A stretch of DNA of 64,000 nt from Herbidospora sakaeratensis (GTDB lineage Bacteria; Actinomycetota; Actinomycetes; Streptosporangiales; Streptosporangiaceae), in the NCBI RefSeq assembly GCF_001570525.1, contig NZ_BBXC01000017.1:1-64000 (forward strand), given 5' to 3'. How positions within the stretch are numbered: position 1 is the stretch's first letter; each line of letters starts with the position of its first letter. Of this stretch, positions 35,648 through 43,684 are shown one piece after another. Position numbers and translations under genes: made by a program. Under the pieces are notes generated by a model, which saw nothing but the letters and a program-made list of their open reading frames with translations, was not told the origin of the DNA and did no database searches.

Positions 35648-35681
35648 AAAAAGGCCCGACCCGCCGAAGCGGATCAGACCC
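35648..35681 (-). terminator. Intrinsic terminator of tRNA-Pro
   Basis: Thirteen-bp stem with several G-U pairs, a UUCG tetraloop (complement of 35665-35668) and a five-T run, 19 bp past the tRNA 3' end on the minus strand. Confidence 0.85.
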
Positions 35682-35699
35682 TTGCCTGCTACTACACCG

Positions 35700-35773
35700 T
35701 CGGGGTGGCGGGATTTGAACCCACGACCTCTTCGTCCCGAACGAAGCGCGCTGCCAAGCTGCGCTACACCCCG
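35700..35773 (-). tRNA. tRNA-Pro (anticodon CGG)
   Basis: A 74-base tRNA that folds as a cloverleaf. The acceptor CGGGGTG pairs with CACCCCG, the discriminator is A, the anticodon stem CTTCG/CGAAG closes the loop TTCGGGA (anticodon CGG), and the T loop is TTCAAAT. CCA is not encoded. It is followed by a strong terminator. Its 3' half is duplicated at 34626-34671. Confidence 0.96.
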
Positions 35774-35819
35774 GTGCTTTCTGCCTCGTTGAGTCTAGCG
35801 GACTTTCGCCGCGCTTGCG

Positions 35820-36722
35820 TCACCCCGCCACGCGCGGCACGAGAGTCAGCAACGTCGCCTCCGGCGGACAGGCGAACCGGGCCGGCGCGAAGGGCGACGT
35901 GCCGAGCCCAGCGGACACGTGGAGCCACGCCGACTCGTGATGGGACAAACCCTTCACCCGGGCCCGATCGATCCCGCAGTTGGTCACCAGGGCCCCGTAG
36001 AAGGGGATGCAGAGTTGCCCCCCGTGCGTGTGCCCGGCCAGCAGCAGCTGATAGCCGTCGGCCGCGAACCGCGTCATGTTCCGGGGTTCGGGAGAGTGCA
36101 TGACCCCCAGCCGCAGATCGGCGTCCGAAGGCGCCGCCCCGGCGATCCGGTCGTAGCGATCAAGGTCGATGTGGGAGTCGTTGATGCCGCCGACCGCCAC
36201 GTCCAGGTCGCCGACCTTCAGGCGGGCCGTCGTGTTGTTCATGTCGAGCCAGCCGGCCGACGTCATCGCCGTGCCGAGTTCCAGCCACGGCAGGTCGGGG
36301 ATGTTCCGCTTCTTGCTCTCGGTCTTGGACGTCCGCCACAGGTACTTGGCCGGGTTCTTGAAGTGGGGCGAGTACATGTCGTTGGAGCCGTACACGAACA
36401 GGCCCGGAAGGTCGAGGAACGGCTCGACGGCGCGGAGGTAGGACGGGATCGCGTCGGGGTGGGAGATCGTGTCGCCCGTGTTGACCACCAGGTCGGGTTC
36501 GAGCCGCGACAACGACCGCACCCAGTTGATCAGGCGCGTGCGGCCCGGGGTGAGGTGCAGGTCGGAGATCTGCAGGATCTTCACGGGGCGGCGGCCGGGT
36601 TCGAGGACCGGCACGTCGAAGCGGCGCAGCCGGAACCAGTTGCGCTCGACGACCGACGCGTAGCCCAGCCCGGCGAGCCCGAGACCGACCACTCCCAAAG
36701 GTACCGCTACGACTTTCCGCAC
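35820..36722 (-). CDS. Metallophosphoesterase (YkuE-like)
   Basis: A 300-residue calcineurin-like phosphoesterase with an N-terminal membrane anchor (about 5-25). All metal motifs are present: DLH (54-56), NTGDT, GSND and GHTHGGQ. The substrate is unknown; relatives act on lipids or nucleotides. It starts with GTG at 36722. It is divergent from the YqeY gene and sits beside the ponA2-like gene, as Rv3683 does next to ponA2 in M. tuberculosis. Confidence 0.9.
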   Translation of the reverse strand: MRKVVAVPLGVVGLGLAGLGYASVVERNWFRLRRFDVPVLEPGRRPVKILQISDLHLTPGRTRLINWVRSLSRLEPDLVVNTGDTISHPDAIPSYLRAVEPFLDLPGLFVYGSNDMYSPHFKNPAKYLWRTSKTESKKRNIPDLPWLELGTAMTSAGWLDMNNTTARLKVGDLDVAVGGINDSHIDLDRYDRIAGAAPSDADLRLGVMHSPEPRNMTRFAADGYQLLLAGHTHGGQLCIPFYGALVTNCGIDRARVKGLSHHESAWLHVSAGLGTSPFAPARFACPPEATLLTLVPRVAG

Positions 36723-36803
36723 ATCCCAATCATGCCCGAACGCCGGGTGAGCCCGGGATAACCCGGAGAGATCCCGGGCTGGGACACGGCAAGATAGTGG
36801 GCC

Positions 36804-37259
36804 ATGAGCGCTCTCAAAGACAGGCTGAAGGCCGACCTCACGACTTCTCTGAAGGCTCGTGACGACATCCGGCTGCGGACCATCCGCATGGCGCTGGCCG
36901 CCATCAACGTCGAGGAGGTCGCGGGCAAGGCCGTCCGTGAGCTGAGCGACGACGAGATCGTCAAGGTTCTCACCAAGGAGGCCAAGAAGCGCCGCGAGGC
37001 GGCCGAGGCGTTCGCCGGGGCGGGGCGCGAGGAGCAGGCCAAGGCCGAGCTGGAGGAGCAGGCCGTGCTGGAGGCGTACCTTCCGGCCCAGCTCTCCGAC
37101 GCCGAGCTGGCCGCGCTCGTCGACGAGGCGATCGCCGAGACCGGGGCGGCCGGGCCGCAGGCCATGGGCCAGGTCATGAAGGTCGTCAACCCGAAGGTCG
37201 CGGGGCGGGCCGAGGGCGGCCGGGTCGCGGCGGCGGTGAAGGCGCGGCTGGCGGGCTGA
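36804..37259 (+). CDS. GatB/YqeY domain protein
   Basis: A 151-residue all-helical YqeY protein (MSALKDRLKADLTTSLKARD; LSDDEIVKVLTKEAKKRREA). The fold is shared with the tail of GatB, but stand-alone YqeY proteins have no proven role in Glu-tRNA amidation. Convergent with the PBP gene, separated by a strong bidirectional terminator. This neighbourhood is common in actinobacteria. Confidence 0.9.
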   Translation: MSALKDRLKADLTTSLKARDDIRLRTIRMALAAINVEEVAGKAVRELSDDEIVKVLTKEAKKRREAAEAFAGAGREEQAKAELEEQAVLEAYLPAQLSDAELAALVDEAIAETGAAGPQAMGQVMKVVNPKVAGRAEGGRVAAAVKARLAG

Positions 37260-37272
37260 CCCCGTCCACGAG

Positions 37273-37319
37273 AACGGCTGAGGGCCCTCCCCCCGATCGG
37301 GGCAGGGCCCTCAGCCGTT
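37273..37319. terminator. Strong bidirectional terminator
   Basis: Perfect 16-bp inverted repeat (AACGGCTGAGGGCCCT and its complement at 37304-37319) with a 15-base loop, between the convergent YqeY and PBP genes, ending in TTT. Confidence 0.88.
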
Positions 37320-37322
37320 TGG

Positions 37323-39611
37323 TCAGTTGACGGCCGGGATGATGACGCCGCCGCCGTCGTCCGGCGGGGGAGGGCCGTTGTCGTCGGGCGGCGGGTTGTC
37401 GCCGCCCCGGTCGTCGCCCCGGTCGTCGCCGCCCCGCTCGGGCTTGGGCTTCGGCTTGGGCTGGCAGAAGCCGGGCGAGCAGCCGCCGAACTCCGACATG
37501 TCGACCGGCGTGAAGTCGGTGGCGGGCACGCCCTTCAGCGCCTTCAGCATCGTGTACTTCCAGATCGGGCCCGAGATCGAGGCGCCGTAGACGTACGGGA
37601 AGGACTGGCCGCCGATGGTGACGCCGGTCAGGTCGTACTTGAAGGCGCCGCGCGGGTCGCCGATGCTGACGGCCGAGGCGAGGTCGGGGGTGTAGCCGGC
37701 GAACCAGGCGGCGGTGTAGCCGTCGGTGGTGCCGGTCTTGCCGGCCGCGTCGCGGCCGATGCCGCCGACGCCGGTCATGGTGCCCTTGGTGAAGACGCCG
37801 CTGAGGATCGAGCTGGCCGCGTCGGCGACCTTCTCGTCGAGCACCTGGTCGCAGTCGGGCTTGTAGTTGGTGGCCTTGCCGTCGCGGTCGACGATCTCGG
37901 TGATGACCATCGGCGCGCAGTACTTGCCGCGGGCGCCGATGGTGGCGTAGGCGTTGGCGACCGTCACCGGGTCCATCTCGTTGACGCCGAGCGTGAAGGT
38001 CGGCACCTCGCGCAGCTTCGCGCCGTCGGCCCGCTCGATGCCGAGCTTCTGGGCCATCTTGACGACCTTGCACAGGCCCACGTGCTCTTCGAGCTTCATG
38101 AAGAACGTGTTCACCGAGCCCCAGGTGCCGGTCTGGAGGGTGTTGAAGCCGCCCGCACCCTCGCTGGAGTTGAACACCTGGTGGGTCTCGCCGGTCCGGT
38201 TGCCCTTGCAGTCGCGGAACGGTGACAACGCGTTGGTCGGGATGTCGTAGGTCTTGCCGGTGCCGAAGCCGTCGTTGAGCTTCATGCCGTTGTCGAGGGC
38301 GGTCAGCAGGGTGATCACCTTGAACGTGGAGCCCGCCTGGAAGCCGGAACCGCCGCCGTGGGAGCGGTTGGCCGCCAGGTTGTAGCTCATCTCGTTCTTC
38401 TTCTTGTTGTCGCCGAACTTGCGGCTGGCGGCCAGCGCCTTGATCGCGCCGGTGCCGGGCTCGACCAGCGCCTCGGAGGCGACCTGCTCGTCACTGGGGT
38501 AGACGAACTTCTTGATCGCGTCGTCGGCGGCCTTCTGCATCTTCGTGTCGAGCGTGGTGCGGATGGTCAGCCCGCCCCGGTTCAGGAAGTCGCGCCGGGC
38601 CTTCTCGGTCTTGCCGAAGTCGGGGTTGTTCAGGATGTCGTTCTGGACGTACAGGCAGAAGTAGGGGTAGGAGCTGTCTTCGCAGCCACCCGGCATCTTC
38701 TCGCCCTTGTAGCCGAGCTTCTCCTGCTTGGCCGCGGCCGCCTGCGCGGGGGTGATCTTGTCGAGCTCTTCCATCCGGTCGAGCACGGTGTTGCGCCGCG
38801 ACAGCAGTCGCGCCCGGTACTCCTTGCCGCGGCCCGGGTCGGTCTGGCTCGGGTTCTGCACCGCGCCGGCGAGCGTCGCGGCCTCGTGCAGCTCCAGTTC
38901 GGAGGCGTGCTTGTCGAAGAAGCGCTTGGACGCCGCCTCGATGCCGTAGGCGCCGTCGCCGAAATAGGAGATGTTCAGGTAGCGGTTGAGAATCTCGTCC
39001 TTCGAGTACTTGTTCTCGATCGCCATGGCGTAGCGGATCTCGTTGAGCTTGCGCGTGTACGTCGCCTCGATCGCCTTCAGCTGTTCTTCCTCGGTCTCAG
39101 CCGAGTTGAAGATGACGAGCTTCACGTACTGCTGCGTGATGGACGAGCCGCCCTGCACGACCCCGCCGCCGAAGAAGTTCTTCGTCATCGCGCGGATCGT
39201 GCCCTCGATGTCGAGGGCGCCGTGCTCGTAGAACCGGAAGTCCTCGATCGCGATGATCGCCTGCTGCATCACCGGCGCGATCTTGCTCAGCGGCACCGAC
39301 TCGCGGTTCTGGAAGTAGAACTGCGCGATCTGCTTGCCGTCGTTGTCGAGCAGCACGGTCTTCTCGGGAAGCGGGGGCTCGTTGAGCTCCTCCGCCTCGA
39401 TGCGCAAGGACTCGACGCCCGACTTCGCGCCGAAGCCGGCTCCACCGATGGCCGGCAGCCCGACGGCCGCGACCAGCACGCCGGCCATGGAGGCGGCGGC
39501 GATGAGCTTGACGAGGGTCAAGATCGCGTTCCCGAAGCGGGCTTTGCCTGAAGCTTGCACGGAGCTAAGCGTACGTCGAAGCAAGGGGAGATTCGGTACC
39601 AAACGCACCAC
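37323..39611 (-). CDS. ponA2: Bifunctional class A penicillin-binding protein
   Basis: A 762-residue peptidoglycan synthase. An N-terminal helix (about 30-58) anchors it. The GT51 transglycosylase has catalytic Glu 123 in EDFRFYEHGALD and QGGSSITQQ. The transpeptidase has STFK (428-431), SVN (499-501) and KTGTT (625-629). The tail is Pro/Asp/Gly-rich. Position beside wblA and the metallophosphoesterase gene identifies it with M. tuberculosis ponA2 (Rv3682) and its Streptomyces equivalent; unlike mycobacterial PonA2 no PASTA domain is evident. GTG at 39611 is the likely start, but a downstream GTG near residue 18 is possible. Confidence 0.92.
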   Translation of the reverse strand: MVRLVPNLPLLRRTLSSVQASGKARFGNAILTLVKLIAAASMAGVLVAAVGLPAIGGAGFGAKSGVESLRIEAEELNEPPLPEKTVLLDNDGKQIAQFYFQNRESVPLSKIAPVMQQAIIAIEDFRFYEHGALDIEGTIRAMTKNFFGGGVVQGGSSITQQYVKLVIFNSAETEEEQLKAIEATYTRKLNEIRYAMAIENKYSKDEILNRYLNISYFGDGAYGIEAASKRFFDKHASELELHEAATLAGAVQNPSQTDPGRGKEYRARLLSRRNTVLDRMEELDKITPAQAAAAKQEKLGYKGEKMPGGCEDSSYPYFCLYVQNDILNNPDFGKTEKARRDFLNRGGLTIRTTLDTKMQKAADDAIKKFVYPSDEQVASEALVEPGTGAIKALAASRKFGDNKKKNEMSYNLAANRSHGGGSGFQAGSTFKVITLLTALDNGMKLNDGFGTGKTYDIPTNALSPFRDCKGNRTGETHQVFNSSEGAGGFNTLQTGTWGSVNTFFMKLEEHVGLCKVVKMAQKLGIERADGAKLREVPTFTLGVNEMDPVTVANAYATIGARGKYCAPMVITEIVDRDGKATNYKPDCDQVLDEKVADAASSILSGVFTKGTMTGVGGIGRDAAGKTGTTDGYTAAWFAGYTPDLASAVSIGDPRGAFKYDLTGVTIGGQSFPYVYGASISGPIWKYTMLKALKGVPATDFTPVDMSEFGGCSPGFCQPKPKPKPERGGDDRGDDRGGDNPPPDDNGPPPPDDGGGVIIPAVN

Positions 39612-39632
39612 GGCGCATTACCCGCGCTTGGG

Positions 39633-39644
39633 ATGACTAGTCAT
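39633..39644. promoter_or_regulatory. Palindrome in the ponA2-wblA intergenic region
   Basis: Perfect 12-bp palindrome ATGACTAGTCAT, about 20 bp upstream of the PBP start. A second perfect palindrome, CCAAATTTGG, follows at 39664-39673. Either could be an operator serving the divergent promoters; no regulator is assigned. Confidence 0.4.
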
Positions 39645-39808
39645 ACCCGGACACGACCGCCCGCCAAATTTGGTCCCTGCGGGTCTGTCCATTCGGATGC
39701 GGAGTCTCGTACGTTCTCCTCTGCGGCAACTGAATAAGGAGGCTCGGCGACCGCGCCCGTCGGCCCCAGAAGTCACGACTGACCACCTAAGGGGAGTGGG
39801 GTCGAAAA

Positions 39809-40105
39809 ATGTGGATCACGGATTGGACCTCCCGTGCCGCCTGTCGAGGTGCGGATCCTGACGCTCTGTTCGTTCAGGGCGCCGCACAGAACCGGGCGAA
39901 GTTGATCTGTCGAGGATGCCCTGTCCGGACCGAATGCCTCGCCGATGCGCTGGACAATCGCATCGAGTTCGGGGTTTGGGGCGGAATGACCGAACGGGAA
40001 AGGCGCGCCCTCCTGCGCCGCCGGCCCGACGTCGACTCCTGGCGCGACCTGCTGGAGATGGCGAAGGAAGAATACGAACGGACGAACGAGCTGATCGCCG
40101 GCTGA
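39809..40105 (+). CDS. wblA: WhiB-like iron-sulphur regulator WblA/WhiB4
   Basis: A 98-residue Wbl protein with the four cluster Cys (12, 34, 37, 43), the Gly-rich turn GVWGG (55-59) and a basic DNA-binding tail (RERRALLRRR). Divergence from the PBP gene and convergence with two ArsA-like ATPase genes is the gene order of S. coelicolor wblA (SCO3579) and M. tuberculosis whiB4 (Rv3681c). WblA represses antibiotic production and promotes sporulation in Streptomyces; WhiB4 is an oxygen- and NO-responsive redox regulator. AAGGGGAG lies upstream of the ATG in a long, probably regulated leader region. Confidence 0.93.
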   Translation: MWITDWTSRAACRGADPDALFVQGAAQNRAKLICRGCPVRTECLADALDNRIEFGVWGGMTERERRALLRRRPDVDSWRDLLEMAKEEYERTNELIAG

Positions 40106-40108
40106 TCC

Positions 40109-41227
40109 TCAGCGCTTGGCGAGCAGCTCTCCGATCTCACGCAACCCGTCGAGATCGTGTACGTCCTGAGACATCGCGGGCACCTGGGTGACCGGCACAG
40201 TGGGGTGGGCCGAGGCGAAGTGTTCCTGCTCCCGGTGCTCGCGGGCGGCGAGCTGCATCCGTCCGGCGTGCAGTCTCAGCACGGCGGCGGTCAGCTCGTG
40301 CTCACCACGTGACTCCAGATCTTCCGCGGCGGCGGTGCTCCGCGCCGCGGACAGATCGGGAGCCGGGGAGCGGTGCACCCGGTTGATCACCAGACCGGCC
40401 AGCGGCATCCGCTCCTCGGCCAGTCGCTCCACGAAGTAGGAGGCCTCCCGCATCGCGTCACGCTCCGGCGTGGCCACCACGATGAACGCGGTGCCGGGGG
40501 CCTGCAGCAGCTTGTAGGTCTGCTCCGCCCGCTGGCGGAATCCACCGAAGACGGCGTCGAGCGCGGAGACGAACGTCTGGATGTCCTTCAGCACCTGGGC
40601 GCCGAGCACCTTGGTCAGCACCCCGGCCACCAGCCCGAACCCGGCGTTCAGGATCTTGAACGCGCTGCGCCCCCCGGCCTTGGCGGGCGCCATCAGCAAC
40701 CTGATCAGCTTCCCGTCGAGGAACCGCCCCAGCCGCTCGGGCGCGTCGAGGAAGTCGAGCGCCGACCGCGAGGGCGGCGTGTCGACGATGATCAGATCCC
40801 ATTCGCCCGACCGCCGGAGCTGGCCGAGCTTCTCCATGGCCATGTACTCCTGCGTGCCGGAGAAGCTCGACGAGAGCGACTGGTAGAAGGGGTTCGTCAG
40901 GATCTGCCGGGCCCGTTCGGGGTCGGCGTGGGCCTCGATGATCTCGTCGAAGGTCCGCTTCATGTCGAGCATCATGGCGAACAGCTCGCCGTCGGCCCCC
41001 GCCACCCTGCGCGGGGTGTTGTCGAGCGAGGTCAGCCCCATCGACTGCGCCAGCCGCCGCGCCGGGTCGACGGTCAGCACCACGACGTTGCGCCCCCGCT
41101 CGGCCGCGCGCAGCCCGAGGGCCGCCGCCGTGGTGGTCTTGCCGACGCCGCCCGACCCGCAGCAGACCACGATCCGGGTGCCGGAATCGTCGATGATGCC
41201 GTCGAGGTCAAGTTCGGGCGAGGTCAT
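40109..41227 (-). CDS. ArsA-like P-loop ATPase (Rv3680-like)
   Basis: A 372-residue ATPase of the ArsA/GET3 class with the deviant Walker A CGSGGVGKTTTAA (about 22-34), switch I DPARRLAQS and switch II VDTPPSRSALDFLD. Despite the old label ion-transporting ATPase, no membrane partner is coded. In M. tuberculosis the pair Rv3679-Rv3680 affects glycerol and nitric oxide handling. The ATG at 41227 overlaps the upstream gene by 4 bp. Its stop almost touches the convergent wblA stop. Confidence 0.9.
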   Translation of the reverse strand: MTSPELDLDGIIDDSGTRIVVCCGSGGVGKTTTAAALGLRAAERGRNVVVLTVDPARRLAQSMGLTSLDNTPRRVAGADGELFAMMLDMKRTFDEIIEAHADPERARQILTNPFYQSLSSSFSGTQEYMAMEKLGQLRRSGEWDLIIVDTPPSRSALDFLDAPERLGRFLDGKLIRLLMAPAKAGGRSAFKILNAGFGLVAGVLTKVLGAQVLKDIQTFVSALDAVFGGFRQRAEQTYKLLQAPGTAFIVVATPERDAMREASYFVERLAEERMPLAGLVINRVHRSPAPDLSAARSTAAAEDLESRGEHELTAAVLRLHAGRMQLAAREHREQEHFASAHPTVPVTQVPAMSQDVHDLDGLREIGELLAKR

Positions 41228-42204
41228 GCGGCTCCCTGCGTGCGGATCGCTTCGGCGAGTTCGTAGAGCCCCGCGAGGTCGGCGCCGTCGGCCAGCAGGG
41301 GCAGTTCATATCGTGGCACCCCGGCGGTCTCCAGCGCGTCACGCTCGGTTCTTTCGAGCTCGGCCCGGCGCTGCTGTTCGACGACCTCTCCGGCCAGGGC
41401 CTCGGCGATGACCGCCGCGTTGCCGTCGTCGCCCAGGCCGGCCGCCTTCACGCCCATGGCGAGTTCGGCCAGGTCGAAAGGGCCGTCGAGGGTGGGATCG
41501 ACGGCTCGCACCATGTTGATGAAGACGCCGCCGACGGGCAGTTTGGCCGCGCGCAGCTCGGCGACGCCGTCGAGGGTCTCCTGGACGGGCATCTCCTCCA
41601 GCAGGGTGACGAAGTGCACAGCCGTCTCGGGGGAGGCCACCACTCCGCGCACCATGTCGGCGTGGGTGCGTACAGGACCGACTCTGGCCAGGCCGGCCAC
41701 CTCTTGGGTGACGTTCAGGAAGCGCGTGACGCGGCCGGTGGGCGGGGCGTCCATGACGACGGTGTCGTAGACCCTCTTGCCGGTTCTGTCTCTGCGCCTG
41801 ACCGCCTCGCTGGTCTTGCCGGTGACCAGGACGTCGCGCAGGCCGGGGGCGATCGTGGTGGCGAAGTCGACGACGCCCATCTTGGTCAGGGCCTTGCCCA
41901 TGCGCTTGAGCCCGTAGAACATCTCGAGGTATTCGAGCATGGCCTCTTCGGGGTCGATGGCGAGCGCGTGGACGTCACCGCCTCCCGGCGCCACCGCGAT
42001 CTTGCGCTCCTCGTAGGGGAGCGGCGGAAGATCGAAGACCTGCGCGATGCCCTGGCGGCCCTCCACCTCCACGAGCAGCACCTTGCGGCCGCCGGCCGCG
42101 AGGGCCAGGGCCAGGGCGGCGGCCACGGTCGTCTTGCCGGTGCCGCCCTTGCCGGTCACGACATGGAGACGTACTCCGTCCCAGTCGGTGTCGCGAGATC
42201 TCAC
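41224..42204 (-). CDS. ArsA-like P-loop ATPase (Rv3679-like)
   Basis: A 326-residue partner ATPase with Walker A GKGGTGKTTVAAAL, VEVEGRQGIAQVF and VMDAPPTGRVTRFL. Together with the next gene it probably forms a heteromer, like the two halves of ArsA. GTG at 42204 was chosen; a TTG at 42222 would add six residues. Divergent from the DUF4177 gene, with 62 bp between that must hold both promoters. Confidence 0.9.
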   Translation of the reverse strand: MRSRDTDWDGVRLHVVTGKGGTGKTTVAAALALALAAGGRKVLLVEVEGRQGIAQVFDLPPLPYEERKIAVAPGGGDVHALAIDPEEAMLEYLEMFYGLKRMGKALTKMGVVDFATTIAPGLRDVLVTGKTSEAVRRRDRTGKRVYDTVVMDAPPTGRVTRFLNVTQEVAGLARVGPVRTHADMVRGVVASPETAVHFVTLLEEMPVQETLDGVAELRAAKLPVGGVFINMVRAVDPTLDGPFDLAELAMGVKAAGLGDDGNAAVIAEALAGEVVEQQRRAELERTERDALETAGVPRYELPLLADGADLAGLYELAEAIRTQGAA

Positions 42205-42266
42205 ACCCGTGAGGCTACCCAAACACGATTTCCCGATACGCCGAGGAGTATCGATAGCCTTCCGCC

Positions 42267-42422
42267 ATGACGAAGTGGGAGTACGTGACCGTGCCGCTGC
42301 TGACGCACGCGACCAAGCAGATCCTCGACAACTGGGGCGAAGACGGCTGGGAGCTCGTGGCCGTCGTCCCCGGCCCGAACCCCGAGCAGCTCGTGGCCTA
42401 CATGAAGCGGGCCAAGGCGTGA
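42267..42422 (+). CDS. DUF4177 small protein (51 aa)
   Basis: A 51-residue frame starting MTKWEYVTVPLL and containing the DUF4177-type core LDNWGEDGWELVAV. Its TGA overlaps the GTG start of ridA by 4 bp, so translation is coupled. Small proteins of this kind are recurrent between the ArsA-like genes and ridA in actinobacteria. The function is unknown. Confidence 0.85.
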   Translation: MTKWEYVTVPLLTHATKQILDNWGEDGWELVAVVPGPNPEQLVAYMKRAKA

Positions 42423-42874
42423 GCAGCCCCGAAGACCGCCTGTCGGCGCTGGGCCTGGTGCTGCCCGAGGTGGCGGCCCCGCTCGCGGCCTACGTCCCGG
42501 CGGTCCGTTCGGGCGCCCACGTCTACACCTCGGGCCAGCTGCCGATCGTGTCCGGGGAACTGCTGAAGACCGGCAAGGTCGGCGCCGAGGTCACCCCCGA
42601 GGAGGCCTACGAGCTGGCGAAGGTCTGCGCGCTGAACGCGATCGCGGCCCTGAAGTCGGTCGTCGGCGACCTGTCGCAGGTGGCCGGCATCGTCAAGGTC
42701 GTCGGCTTCGTCGCCTCCGAGCCGTCGTTCACGGGCCAGCCGCAGGTCGTGAACGGCGCGAGTGACCTGCTCGGCGAGGTCTTCCAGGGCGCCCACGCCC
42801 GCAGCGCGGTCGGCGTGGCCGTGTTGCCCCGGGACGCCCCGGTCGAGGTGGAGCTGATCGCAGAGATCCGATAG
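42419..42874 (+). CDS. RidA family protein (Rv3678c-like)
   Basis: A 151-residue YjgF/YER057c/UK114 protein. The longer family form has a 25-residue N-terminal part (SALGLVLPE). Motifs YTSGQLPI and AVLPRDAPVEVE are seen; the catalytic Arg of classical RidA (GRxAR) is represented by the HARSAVGVA region. Classical RidA deaminates reactive 2-aminoacrylate, but this subgroup is less certain. Starts with GTG, overlapping the DUF4177 gene. Confidence 0.87.
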   Translation: MSSPEDRLSALGLVLPEVAAPLAAYVPAVRSGAHVYTSGQLPIVSGELLKTGKVGAEVTPEEAYELAKVCALNAIAALKSVVGDLSQVAGIVKVVGFVASEPSFTGQPQVVNGASDLLGEVFQGAHARSAVGVAVLPRDAPVEVELIAEIR

Positions 42875-42889
42875 TTCTACACTCGGACG

Positions 42890-43684
42890 GTGGACATTCC
42901 GCTGCCGGGCGAGCTGGGTGTACGGGCGCGTGACCTGCTGGCCGGGCGGCTCGTCCCGGTCCCGGCCAGAGCCGCCGCCACGGTGGCCCTGCTGCGGGAG
43001 CCCCCTCTGGAGGTCTACCTGCTCCGGCGCGCGGCCACGATGGCCTTCGCGGCCGGGGCCTACGTCTTCCCCGGGGGCTCCGTCGACCCCCGGGACGCCT
43101 TCGTGGACATCGGCTGGGCCGGGCCGTCGCCCGCCGACTGGGCCGTGATGCTGAACGCAGACGAGGACACGGCGCGGAGCCTCGTCTGCGCGGCGGTCAG
43201 GGAGACGTTCGAAGAGAGCGGGGTCCTGCTGGCGGGCCGGTCGGCGGGCGAGGTCGTGCCCGACACGACCGGCTGGGAGGCCGAGCGGCTGGCGCTGATC
43301 AGCCGGGAGCTGGCGTTCGCCGACTTCCTGGCGGCCAACGGCCTGGTGCTCCGATCCGACCTGCTGAAGCCGTGGGCCCACTGGATCACCCCGGAGATCG
43401 AGACCCGGCGCTTCGACACCCGCTTCTTCGTGGCCGCCCTGCCCTCGGGCCAGCGCACCCGCGACGTGGGCGGCGAGGCCGACACGGTCGTCTGGACGAC
43501 CCCCGCCGAAGCTCTGACATCCGGATATTTCCTGATGCCGCCGACGCTGCACACGTTGACCACGGTGTCGGCCTTCGAGACGATCGCCGACGTGTTCGCC
43601 GACGACCACAAGATCACCACCGTCATGCCCGCCCCCGTCGAGAAGGCCGGGCAGATGGTCCTCACGACCGAGGGACAGATCTGA
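42890..43684 (+). CDS. NUDIX hydrolase (NUDT19-like)
   Basis: A 264-residue long NUDIX protein. The N-terminal strand VYLLRRAATMAFAAGAYVFPGG leads to a spread NUDIX box ending AVRETFEESGVLL, with an insert between the glycines and the REX2E part, as in NUDT19/CoA-diphosphatase relatives. GTG at 42890, 15 bp after ridA. Its TGA overlaps the next ATG by 1 bp, so it belongs to the DUF4177-ridA-NUDIX-MBL operon. Confidence 0.86.
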   Translation: MDIPLPGELGVRARDLLAGRLVPVPARAAATVALLREPPLEVYLLRRAATMAFAAGAYVFPGGSVDPRDAFVDIGWAGPSPADWAVMLNADEDTARSLVCAAVRETFEESGVLLAGRSAGEVVPDTTGWEAERLALISRELAFADFLAANGLVLRSDLLKPWAHWITPEIETRRFDTRFFVAALPSGQRTRDVGGEADTVVWTTPAEALTSGYFLMPPTLHTLTTVSAFETIADVFADDHKITTVMPAPVEKAGQMVLTTEGQI

